Source of the DNA: Granulicella sp.
GTDB lineage: Bacteria > Acidobacteriota > Terriglobia > Terriglobales > Acidobacteriaceae
Length of the DNA: 14,054 nucleotides
Direction of reading: 5' to 3'
NCBI GenBank assembly: GCA_003133205.1
Contig: PKWK01000013.1
Span: 1 to 14,054 of the forward strand
Positions 1 through 6,792 of the stretch are shown here, one piece after another. A model generated the notes under the pieces. It saw nothing but the letters and a program-made list of their open reading frames with translations, was not told where the DNA came from and ran no database searches. The position numbers were made by a program, and so were the translations under genes. Each line of letters opens with the position of its first letter. Positions within the stretch are counted from its first letter, which is position 1.

Positions 1-75
1 CTGAGTGAAGGGAAGGGGAGTTTTCAGATGTGGAAACGTACACCACGTAACGAGGCGGCGCCTTGTCCTCGGAAT

Positions 76-93
76 CGGGTCTAAAACAGACCC
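76..93. repeat. Left copy of a direct repeat flanking the IS; also a dyad
   Basis: The sequence CGGGTCTAAAACAGACCC is a near-perfect dyad (GGGTCT and AGACCC around AAAAC). It resembles 1779-1797 in the same orientation: both share CGGGT, then TAAAACAG, then CCC, with small insertions or deletions. It may be part of the IS end or a flanking duplication. The role is unknown. Confidence 0.45.
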
Positions 94-344
94 AATAAAA
101 TTGGACGGGCTTTGGGTTTGTCATTGCTAGCTGGAATCTCCTTTTTCAGTCCTGATTCGCTCGGGTTATACCGCTCTTCAGCCGTATGGCAAGGGCAAAG
201 CTGGAATTCCGGTCGAAAAATGGAGCGATTCCGCGCCGCCCTGGACTCGACCGTGTAATCGAGATTGTTACTCGTCGATTTCTCAGATACTCTTTCCTCC
301 TCCTTTCTCTTCAGCGATTCGATTTACTGGCCTCGCGATCATCG
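94..344. other. Non-coding stretch downstream of the transposase
   Basis: About 250 bases between the transposase stop and the left candidate end. This is longer than expected for the non-coding tail of an IS1380-type element. It contains small dyads, such as CCAAT-AAA-ATTGG at 92-104 and AATCGA/TCGATT at 257-262 and 275-280. I see no gene here: the open frame that begins at 186 on the plus strand runs on as the antisense shadow of the transposase. Positions 1-76 also hold nothing I can assign. Confidence 0.5.
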
Positions 345-1676
345 TTAGTTTGCCGGAAGCGGCAACAGCGCGATCCGTCGCAACATCGCAGTGAACCGCG
401 CTCGCGTCAGGTGTCCTTCCGCCAGCATCAGCCAGTAGTACCGCGCGTGCTTCACCAACCGCCCTCCCGTCTTCACCAGCCTCTGCTGCAAGCTCGTCAA
501 GGGCCACGACTCGATCCCTTTCGGCAGAACCAGTCTCCGCCACAGGTTTCCCAAGTTGTAGGCGAGAATGCTGAGCCACAGCCGAACCTCATTGCCGCGA
601 AACCGGTGGCAGCTCAGCCGCGTCATCTTCACCGCCTGCTTGCCCTCCTTAATCCATTGCTCCGCTTTGCCGCGCTGGTTGTAGAAATGGACAACCTTGC
701 GGTTCCTCAGCAGCGTGTTCGTCACGATGAAGCCCACCCGAGGGAACAGCTCCCCGGCATGGAACTCCACCTTGGCAACCACACGGCGTGCCGTCTTCCA
801 ACTGGCTGCTCGATAGAGAAAGCCTTTGTACCACACGATTGGTTTGTAAACCGGAGGGCCTACCGGACGAGTCAGCAGCTCGGCAATATCCCGCAGTAGA
901 CAGTCGTTGGCCGGAATTCGGATCGCGTACTTTGCTCCACGCTCCTCCAATGCTTCATAGATGTCGGGCTTGGCAAAGGCCGCATCGGCCCGGAGCCAGA
1001 CTTCCTTGCCCAGCTTCTGCTGCCGTTCGATCTCCGTTAGTAGAAGCTGCTCCCAGCCATCGGCGCTGTGAACATTGCCTGGTCGCAGTCTTGCGGCAAC
1101 ACAGTCGCCGTCGCTGTTGAACAGCAGCAGCGGGTGATAGCAGGTGGATTCATAGTGTTTGTTGTAGGCACTCTGCTCCTGCTCTCCGTAAACCGGGATC
1201 TCGGTGCTGTCCATGTCCAGCACCGCCCGCCATGTCCACTTCTGTCGTTCGGCCTTTGCAATCAGTTCCCGATTCATCAACGCCAGACCGCGCAGGTTCG
1301 CAGCTTGCGTCAGCACCTCGGTCTCAAACCAATGCAGCCGGGAGGGAAGCGCCGCGCCGCGATCCCGGATCTTCTCCGAGCCAATCAAGCGGAAGGTCGG
1401 GTCCTGGGAAAGGCGCTCCGCGTCGTTGAGATCTTCATAACCGGCCAAACGGCTGTAGATCGACTGGCGCAACAGATCCGGCAGAGGCAATTGCGTATTC
1501 CTGCCACGACGGGCATCGGTTAGATTGTCGGAGATCAGCTCGCTCAGCCCGAGACGTTCATCCAGCTCTCGAACCACCAACAAGCCAGCGTCGGACGTGA
1601 CTCGTAACCCCTGGAAATCAACCTTCAGGGAGGAGTTGAAAGAAAGCTGAAAAGGCCGGTTTTGTATCTCACCCAT
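345..1676 (-). CDS. IS1380-family DDE transposase
   Basis: A 443-residue transposase that would cut and join the ends of its own insertion sequence. I recognise the IS1380 family from the overall pattern: an N-terminal region with a bacterial-type target block, then a DDE catalytic core. The first catalytic aspartate is probably D156 in the LDMDST motif (residues 153-157). The second is probably D231 in RADAAF (229-234). The glutamate is E344, or less likely E339, in the YNQRGKAEQWIKEGK-like stretch at 332-346. The length is normal for the family and no frameshift or internal stop is seen, so the protein may be active. The start at 1676 gives a typical N-terminus. The plus-strand open frames across this gene are antisense shadows. 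I am confident of the family; activity is inferred. Confidence 0.93.
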   Translation of the reverse strand: MGEIQNRPFQLSFNSSLKVDFQGLRVTSDAGLLVVRELDERLGLSELISDNLTDARRGRNTQLPLPDLLRQSIYSRLAGYEDLNDAERLSQDPTFRLIGSEKIRDRGAALPSRLHWFETEVLTQAANLRGLALMNRELIAKAERQKWTWRAVLDMDSTEIPVYGEQEQSAYNKHYESTCYHPLLLFNSDGDCVAARLRPGNVHSADGWEQLLLTEIERQQKLGKEVWLRADAAFAKPDIYEALEERGAKYAIRIPANDCLLRDIAELLTRPVGPPVYKPIVWYKGFLYRAASWKTARRVVAKVEFHAGELFPRVGFIVTNTLLRNRKVVHFYNQRGKAEQWIKEGKQAVKMTRLSCHRFRGNEVRLWLSILAYNLGNLWRRLVLPKGIESWPLTSLQQRLVKTGGRLVKHARYYWLMLAEGHLTRARFTAMLRRIALLPLPAN

Positions 1677-1778
1677 TAGGTACGGACCTCCGGAACGTCT
1701 TTACCACGTTCGCACCCTCATAAACTTTGACGATGACGACGATCCGAGGACTCACGGCTACGACTCAAAATGAAAATC

Positions 1779-1797
1779 CGGGTTAAAACAGTCTCCC
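1779..1797. repeat. Right copy of the direct repeat flanking the IS
   Basis: The sequence CGGGTTAAAACAGTCTCCC shares CGGGT, TAAAACAG and a terminal CCC with 76-93 in the same orientation. It lies between the transposase start and the GH35 stop codon. Transposon ends are normally inverted repeats, so this direct arrangement is not explained by a simple IS model. Confidence 0.45.
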
Positions 1798-1802
1798 GCG
1801 AA

Positions 1803-3443
1803 TCAGTCGTGCCGGTACAGCTTCACCTTCTGGATGGTCGGCGTACTTCCGCGGAAGATCAGATAGTTGTTGCCGTTGGTCTCATCGCCGTTCAGCAGCC
1901 GGCCCGGTACCCAGACCCCGTCGTGGAATGTCCCCTCCTCGACCCTCAGGATGTCTGCCTGCCGCGGCCCGCTGGAGTTGGGCGCAAAGGACAGCGTGAG
2001 CCCTTCGGCCGCAACAATGAACTCATCCGGGCCTGTATTGAGAATCAACGCTGCGCCTGGAGGCACGGTCGACTGTGCCAGCGTGGGACCCGCCAGCGCA
2101 GCCTGCGGGCCTTGTCCCTGCTGATACTGAATGCGCAGCAGATATCCTCCAAGTTCCACCGCGGTCTTGCTGTCTCCCGCCTGTCGCACCACGCTGGTCA
2201 TCTTTGACTTGTCGATGCTGGTCAACAGCGGCGTGAGCTGATTCAAAACGGCGTAAGAAGCGCTCAACGGCCCATTGTCGACACTTTGATCGACGGCAAA
2301 CGGCGAAAAACCGAAGACCCCCTGGCCGAAGGCAAACAGCGCGTTCGCACCGCCCGCCTCGCCGCCCCGCGTCTCCGGAATGAACAGCGGATTGCCTAGA
2401 TGGTCGTAGGCAGCCAACACTCCGCGCAGATCGGGAAGGTAAATATCCGGCGCAAGCACATCGATATGCGAAATCCCTGCCAGCCACACATCCAGCACGC
2501 GCGAGACCGCACCGCCGCTCGGATGGTCACCGCCGGGCTCGCCGGTGTATTGCGTGATCCAGGTGTTCACGTACATCGGGATCGGATACTCCGCTTTGCC
2601 CGCAGCTGCCACCGCGTCGATGTACTGCGAGTACTGCCATGCCTCGAAGATCTCCTGCGCACGTTGCGAATCGCCGAAGACCTCACCCCACGTACCCTTC
2701 GTGCGGAATCCCGTTCTGCCCCACACATCCAGAAACTCCGGCTGCAGGTGCTCCTTATTCTTCGTCAGGAACGAAAGCAGCGCGTCGGGCACCGGCCTCT
2801 TCCACACCACTTCTGCTTCCGCCGAGCAGTCGCGCGCAGGGCCTAGTACGCCCGATTCGTTCTCGACCTGCATCATCAGCACCGTGTGCTTCGTTCCATC
2901 CACTTCCTTGATGTGCTTCATCAACGCTGCGAATGCCCTCGCATCCGCATCGCGATTCGCGTTGCTGAAGGCCGAGAGAGTTTCCAGATTCGTCCCCTGC
3001 TGGTCCTGTACCCGCGGAAACCGCTTCATATCCGCCTTAACCCACGCGGGCGGATAGGTAGACGTCCCATTCTTCCAGCTTCCGAACCACAGGATCACCA
3101 GGTGCAGGTGACTCTCCTGCGCACCCGCGATTGCCGCATCTACATAGGAGAAGTCGAATTTACCCTCCTGCGGCTCGATCTGCTGCCATGTCGCGACCGC
3201 CAGCAGCGTGTTGAAATGTTCGGCAGCCATCCTCGGCCATATCGGCTTCATATAGTCCAGGCTGGAGGTACTTGAGTTGCGCAGCTCGCCGCCCAGGATA
3301 AGGAACGGCTTTCCGTCCACCATAAGATGGGGAAGCGGGCCTGACTTATCCAGATAAGGGGTGCCGTCGGAGGGCAGCGCTGCACTGGCATACCCGGTCA
3401 GAGCAGCCAGCAGGATGGCGAGGGAAATTCCGCGTGTCGACAT
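1803..3443 (-). CDS. Secreted GH35-type beta-galactosidase (DUF5597 type)
   Basis: A 546-residue glycoside hydrolase predicted to release terminal beta-galactose from an oligo- or polysaccharide in the periplasm or outside the cell. I chose the start at 3443 because it gives a clean signal peptide (residues 1 to about 21, ending GYASA). Upstream codons in frame add an unlikely 38-residue extension. A TIM-barrel domain spans about 30-400. The acid/base is expected at E196 in QVENES (192-197), and the nucleophile at E357 in FIPETRG (354-360). The C-terminal region, about 400-546, has the beta-sandwich character of the DUF5597 domain. This type includes the xyloglucan beta-galactosidase Bgl35A of Cellvibrio japonicus, whose locus also carries a TonB-dependent transporter, but the substrate here is not shown by sequence. 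The gene ends two bases inside a GAATC repeat next to the IS, yet its C-terminus looks complete. No Shine-Dalgarno sequence is visible. Confidence 0.88.
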   Translation of the reverse strand: MSTRGISLAILLAALTGYASAALPSDGTPYLDKSGPLPHLMVDGKPFLILGGELRNSSTSSLDYMKPIWPRMAAEHFNTLLAVATWQQIEPQEGKFDFSYVDAAIAGAQESHLHLVILWFGSWKNGTSTYPPAWVKADMKRFPRVQDQQGTNLETLSAFSNANRDADARAFAALMKHIKEVDGTKHTVLMMQVENESGVLGPARDCSAEAEVVWKRPVPDALLSFLTKNKEHLQPEFLDVWGRTGFRTKGTWGEVFGDSQRAQEIFEAWQYSQYIDAVAAAGKAEYPIPMYVNTWITQYTGEPGGDHPSGGAVSRVLDVWLAGISHIDVLAPDIYLPDLRGVLAAYDHLGNPLFIPETRGGEAGGANALFAFGQGVFGFSPFAVDQSVDNGPLSASYAVLNQLTPLLTSIDKSKMTSVVRQAGDSKTAVELGGYLLRIQYQQGQGPQAALAGPTLAQSTVPPGAALILNTGPDEFIVAAEGLTLSFAPNSSGPRQADILRVEEGTFHDGVWVPGRLLNGDETNGNNYLIFRGSTPTIQKVKLYRHD

Positions 3444-3452
3444 ACGCCGAGG

Positions 3453-3480
3453 ATTATAAGCTAGCCGTGTTGCTTTGCAA
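3453..3480 (-). promoter_or_regulatory. Sigma-70-like promoter for the GH35 gene, probably leaderless
   Basis: On the minus strand a perfect TATAAT (3453-3458) follows TTGCAA (3475-3480) with a 16-base spacer. Only nine bases separate the TATAAT from the ATG at 3443, so transcription would begin within a few bases of the start codon. There is no ribosome-binding sequence in that gap, which fits a leaderless or nearly leaderless message. This is a prediction from consensus only. Confidence 0.6.
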
Positions 3481-3640
3481 CTTGAACGGTATGGCTTCCT
3501 GATTAGCGAGGACGTGCCCCTTGTGCTATCGCTACTGCAAGGAAGTCGGGGGAGCACGGCTTCCCGCGATTGCCACTCTGGGAGTCAGAGCCACGGAACT
3601 GCGAAGGCGGTCCTTTACGCGGATAGCAATCGCGCGCCTG

Positions 3641-3670
3641 CGAGCATACTCGGGCAATTATTGCATACTG
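3641..3670. promoter_or_regulatory. Possible regulator-binding cluster upstream of GH35
   Basis: The heptamer GCATACT occurs twice in the same orientation (3644-3650 and 3663-3669), 19 bases apart, about two helical turns. Between them lies the perfect palindrome GCAATTATTGC (3654-3664). The second copy extends to CATACTG, the same heptamer found upstream of the transporter and the Tat-GH2 gene. It lies about 200 bases upstream of the GH35 start. Confidence 0.35.
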
Positions 3671-3803
3671 CAAGTGGACCCGCGGCATGATCACAGAAAA
3701 CACCACGCCCACCTATCACACGAATTTCAACGAGTTCTAATCTAGAAGTGCATAGTTGGATGGTCAGTTTTTTCAGTCAAACAGACAACCGCCATCCGAA
3801 ATG

Positions 3804-3819
3804 CCGACGATATTGTCGG
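3804..3819. repeat. Inverted repeat between Tat-GH2 and GH35
   Basis: CCGAC and GTCGG form five-base arms around GATATT, and the inner bases extend the symmetry to seven of eight positions per side. It could be an operator or a weak hairpin about 105 bases after the Tat-GH2 stop. No T run follows on the minus strand, so a terminator is less likely. Confidence 0.35.
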
Positions 3820-3922
3820 GACCTTTTATGGAAACCATCCGAGCGATCTCTTCACAACTTCGGGATTTAAGGAAGCTTGATTAATACTCTTGATGCCCCT
3901 TTACAAAAAAAGTTTGGAGTCG

Positions 3923-6634
3923 CTATCTTTCCGCAGGTCCCTGCAATTGTTGTGGCCGGGTGGTAGCAATGCCGTCAGCTATGACTACGGGCTTCGACGT
4001 AATCTGCACCTGCGCGGATTTCAGCCCGTCACGTTTTGCGGTCACTGTGATCGTGCCGGCTGTCAGGGTCGAGCGCACCGCGACGCGGTTGATACCCAGT
4101 TCCGTGTTCAGGTACAGATTGTTGGTCGAGTTGAGCTTGCCGCTGTTGTATCCGCCGCGCCAGATGCCCGGCCCGGTGCAGGTAAAGTCGACCCGCGCAT
4201 CGTCCGTCGGGCAGCGCTGGCCCTTCGCGTCGACCACCTCGAAGTCGATGAGGCTGATGTCTTCGCCATCCGCCTGAAAGCCCTTCGGCCCTACGATTGA
4301 TGTCAGCTTGATCGCTGCCGCGGGTCCGGCCGTCGTCAGCTCCTGCTGGGCAACCACCTTGGCGCCATTCTTGCCGATCGCCTTGATGCTGCCGGGGGCG
4401 AATTCGACATCGGGGAAGGCGAAGGCCCAGCCGTTATCCGGCTTGCTGTTGACGCCGTGGGATTTGCCGTTGACAATCAGCTCCACCGACTCCGTGTTGG
4501 CGATGACGTAAACGGTCTTGACCGTCTTCGACCCATCGGGCTGCGTGGCCGGGTAGGTCCAGTGGCCGAGGATATGCAGGTCGGGTTGCTCGGGCGGGCT
4601 CTGGATCACGCGGTAGGCGAAGTAGATCTCCTTGGGCAGGCGCATCGCATCCACCTTGCCGCTGACCCGAGAGACTTCGGTCGAGTCCTGGCGTCCGTCC
4701 GCATCCTCATCGGTGAAGTAGATGGAGCAGTAACCCGACCAGCGGGCGTGAGCCGGATCGGTGTTGGAGATGCGGTTCTTCCAGTACTCCCAGTACTGTT
4801 TGACACCATCCAGGGCAAAGCTCTCGGAGGTGTAGAGAAACCCGTCGCGCTTCCATGTGTCGTTCGGGCCTTTCTTCGCCTTGTAGTATGGCGGCGAGAA
4901 GTCGTCCCACATGCGGCGGGCACCTTCGTTGCGAAAGTCTTCGGTCTCAATGATCGGGGCGCGGTCGCGGCGTTCGGCTGAGTAGCCGCGGAATATGGCG
5001 GTCGGTCCGGACAGGTTTTCCACCCCGGTGTCCTGCGCCATCATCACGCCGTAGTACTCCGCTATCGGGGTCGTAGCGGTATTGGCCTTGTCGTTGGAGT
5101 CGCCGCGGGTCCCGATGACGCGTCCTCCGGAGGGGTCCCATTGCTTGCGCAGATCGACCATCTGCTGCATCTGTTCCGGCGTAACCACAGTGTTGCCGGC
5201 CTCCCAGAACAGTATGCTCGGATTGTTGCGGAAGTAGATTATGGAGTCGCGCATCACCTCGACACGCTGGTCCCACTGGCGTCCGAAGACATCACGCTCC
5301 TTATCTCCGGCCGGGCAGACCTGGATAATGCCGAAGCGGGCGTAGGAATCGGCATCGGTCTTGGTGGGCGAGATGTGCATCCAGCGCATGTAGTTGCCAT
5401 GGCAGTCGCGGATCATCTTCGCGGTGAAGTCGTGCATCCAGTCGGGATAGCCGGCCCCGACAGCCGCCCATTCGTCGGTAGAGCGCTCGGAGAATCCTTT
5501 GAGATAGACGAACTTGTCGTTGACGTAGACGCCGCCGGTGCCTGCACCCCCCTTGAACTCGGCTTTGCGGAAACCGGTTTCGAGGCGATTGGTGTCGACC
5601 ACCTTCCCATTCACTTTCAGGATGGTGTACAGGTCGTACATGTACGGGTCTTCGACGCTCCAGAAGCGAGCGTTTTTAAGACTTCCCGTGGCCGTGTGGA
5701 CGCTCTTTTCACCGTCGACCATGTCCACCGGGTCGCCGTCAAACTGGGCGCGTACGTGTCCGTTGTGATCTACGATTGCGACCGACAGGCCCACCGTGGC
5801 GCGCTCGCCCGAACCATTAAGCACTTCGGCTTCCACGGTTACGTCAGCGGTTTTCTTGGCGATGTCGAAGTTCGACGGATAGATGTAGGTGCCTTGGCTC
5901 TCCAGGCCGTAGTAGAGAGGAAGCGTGGTGTGAATCTTGCCGGTGACATGCAGCCAGACGTGGCGATTGATGCCGCCGTGGTCGGGGTTGAAGTCGTTGG
6001 CGTTCCACTCGTACCCGGCTGGAACGCAGGGCGTTCCGTCCGCGTTCTTGGGGTTGGCCATGCAGAAGGCGCGTTCCTGGTAGCGGGTGGAGTTGTCCAC
6101 CTTGACCGCAAGCACGTTCTCCTTCGGCCCAAACTGCAATGCGTCGGTGATGTCGATCCCGTATGCGGTGATTCCATTCTCGTAGAGCCCGACCGCGTTG
6201 CCGTTCAGATAGATGTCGCCAGCCTGGCGCATGCCTTCAAACTCGATGAAGACCTTGTGCCCGGCGAGATCGGCGGGAAGCTTGAAGTGCTTGCGATACC
6301 AGGAGATGCCTTTGTAGGTGCCGGTGTCGCCGCCGCCGTGCGAGATGAGGTTGCGGAAGGAGTCGACGTCGTTGAAGCTATGCGGGGTTGCGACCGTATC
6401 CCACTTGGAGTCGTCGAAGCTGGAGACTTCCGCGCCCAGGACATCCCCCTTGATGAATCTCCAGTCGTAGTTGAAGTTCAGCGTAGTACGCGGGGATTTT
6501 GGCGGAGCGTAGGGCGCGCCCGTGGACGGGGCGGCAAGAGCCGGGTAAGCGCGTCCGAGCACGACGGGCAGTCCCAGCGCCATGAATGTTGTGGTTCCGA
6601 CGAAACTGCGGCGAGTAATTTTTCCAGACGACAT
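3923..6634 (-). CDS. Tat-exported GH2-type glycoside hydrolase with atypical acid/base motif
   Basis: A 903-residue multidomain glycosidase related to GH2 beta-galactosidases. Its substrate is unknown. The N-terminus carries a twin-arginine signal (TRRSFV, residues 7-12), a hydrophobic stretch, and a likely cleavage after ALA near 34, so it would be exported folded. Domains in order: jelly-roll sugar-binding domain (about 50-232), Ig-like domain (about 235-355), TIM barrel (about 356-640), DUF4982-like domain (about 687-765) and a Glyco_hydro2_C5-like Ig domain (about 770-885). The nucleophile is probably E565 in IIETED (561-566). The family motif normally ending Gly-Asn-Glu reads WEAGNT (477-482): the expected acid/base position holds T482, and E478 lies four residues earlier. 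It is a full-length paralogue of the upstream gene without that protein's extra C-terminal domain. The ATG at 6634 places the Tat motif correctly. The ribosome-binding site is weak (AAAGG, 12 bases upstream). Confidence 0.85.
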   Translation of the reverse strand: MSSGKITRRSFVGTTTFMALGLPVVLGRAYPALAAPSTGAPYAPPKSPRTTLNFNYDWRFIKGDVLGAEVSSFDDSKWDTVATPHSFNDVDSFRNLISHGGGDTGTYKGISWYRKHFKLPADLAGHKVFIEFEGMRQAGDIYLNGNAVGLYENGITAYGIDITDALQFGPKENVLAVKVDNSTRYQERAFCMANPKNADGTPCVPAGYEWNANDFNPDHGGINRHVWLHVTGKIHTTLPLYYGLESQGTYIYPSNFDIAKKTADVTVEAEVLNGSGERATVGLSVAIVDHNGHVRAQFDGDPVDMVDGEKSVHTATGSLKNARFWSVEDPYMYDLYTILKVNGKVVDTNRLETGFRKAEFKGGAGTGGVYVNDKFVYLKGFSERSTDEWAAVGAGYPDWMHDFTAKMIRDCHGNYMRWMHISPTKTDADSYARFGIIQVCPAGDKERDVFGRQWDQRVEVMRDSIIYFRNNPSILFWEAGNTVVTPEQMQQMVDLRKQWDPSGGRVIGTRGDSNDKANTATTPIAEYYGVMMAQDTGVENLSGPTAIFRGYSAERRDRAPIIETEDFRNEGARRMWDDFSPPYYKAKKGPNDTWKRDGFLYTSESFALDGVKQYWEYWKNRISNTDPAHARWSGYCSIYFTDEDADGRQDSTEVSRVSGKVDAMRLPKEIYFAYRVIQSPPEQPDLHILGHWTYPATQPDGSKTVKTVYVIANTESVELIVNGKSHGVNSKPDNGWAFAFPDVEFAPGSIKAIGKNGAKVVAQQELTTAGPAAAIKLTSIVGPKGFQADGEDISLIDFEVVDAKGQRCPTDDARVDFTCTGPGIWRGGYNSGKLNSTNNLYLNTELGINRVAVRSTLTAGTITVTAKRDGLKSAQVQITSKPVVIADGIATTRPQQLQGPAER

Positions 6635-6679
6635 ACGGTGTCGGTGCCTTTCGGTATGAGTATTTAGGATTGGATCGCA

Positions 6680-6700
6680 CAGTATGCCACGGACATACTG
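6680..6700. promoter_or_regulatory. CAGTATG/CATACTG inverted repeat upstream of the Tat-GH2 gene
   Basis: Perfect seven-base arms (6680-6686 and 6694-6700) flank the spacer CCACGGA, an operator-like geometry in the 158-base gap between the two GH2 genes. The arm nearest the gene is separated from the ATG by 45 bases, and read on the minus strand it is CATACTG. The same heptamer in the same orientation lies 46 bases before the transporter ATG. It could be a regulator site or part of a -10 element. Confidence 0.45.
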
Positions 6701-6792
6701 ATGTCATTGACGAATGGATCGGCTACTTTGACTCATTTCCCTCGACTGCGTGCGGAGAGAAATACTTGCCGCATATTCGGTCGCTAAGAGGT

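Larger units (their letters stand above)
77..1799 (-). mobile_element. IS1380-family insertion sequence, ends tentative
   Basis: The element is defined by its full-length transposase gene. Its ends are not firmly resolved. One candidate pair of limits uses the five-base direct repeat GAATC at 72-76 and 1800-1804 as a target duplication, which gives an element of about 1.72 kb, near the usual size of the family. However, the sequences just inside these limits do not form a convincing inverted repeat. A second candidate places the right tip near 1782, at the AT-rich block 1768-1782, with a weak inverted match near 139-160. Similar motifs at 76-93 and 1779-1797 lie in direct, not inverted, orientation. 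The element sits immediately downstream of the GH35 stop codon (1803-1805) and does not interrupt that reading frame. Confidence 0.5.
3444..3922. other. Long intergenic region upstream of GH35 with several symmetric elements
   Basis: This is the largest gap between the glycan genes (479 bases) and holds no credible gene. It contains the GH35 promoter, and a cluster at 3641-3670 made of CGAGCATACTCG, GCAATTATTGC and CATACTG. It also has the dyad CCGAC-GATATT-GTCGG at 3804-3819, and an eight-base direct repeat CCATCCGA at 3792-3799 and 3835-3842. A homopolymer of seven or eight A residues at 3905-3911 follows the Tat-GH2 stop codon in the direction of transcription (T run on the minus strand) but lacks a clear hairpin. 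The layout suggests independent control of GH35. Confidence 0.5.

Noticed and set aside
186..899. A 237-codon plus-strand open frame starting before the transposase stop
   Set aside because: Most of it is the antisense shadow of the IS1380 transposase, its composition is rich in Arg, Pro and Gln, and no ribosome-binding site is seen.
1803..3443. Truncation of the GH35 protein by the insertion sequence
   Set aside because: The C-terminus ends in a complete beta-sandwich with a natural-looking KVKLYRHD end, both catalytic glutamates are present, and the length suits the family.
3685..3700. A TGTGATC sequence resembling half of a CRP site
   Set aside because: The second half-site is missing and there is no supporting spacing to a promoter.
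3503..3712. A 69-codon minus-strand open frame in the gap upstream of GH35
   Set aside because: It overlaps the region of regulatory elements, has no ribosome-binding site or recognisable motif, and similar short frames occur by chance throughout the window.
5141..6667. A 508-codon open frame on the plus strand opposite the Tat-GH2 gene
   Set aside because: It lies entirely antisense to a clear glycosidase gene, its translation is rich in Val, Gly, Asp and His as expected of a shadow frame in GC-rich DNA, and it has no recognisable domain.
6751..6773. TGCGG/CCGCA inverted repeat after the larger GH2 gene as a terminator
   Set aside because: Only five-base arms with a 13-base loop and no T run; too weak to call.
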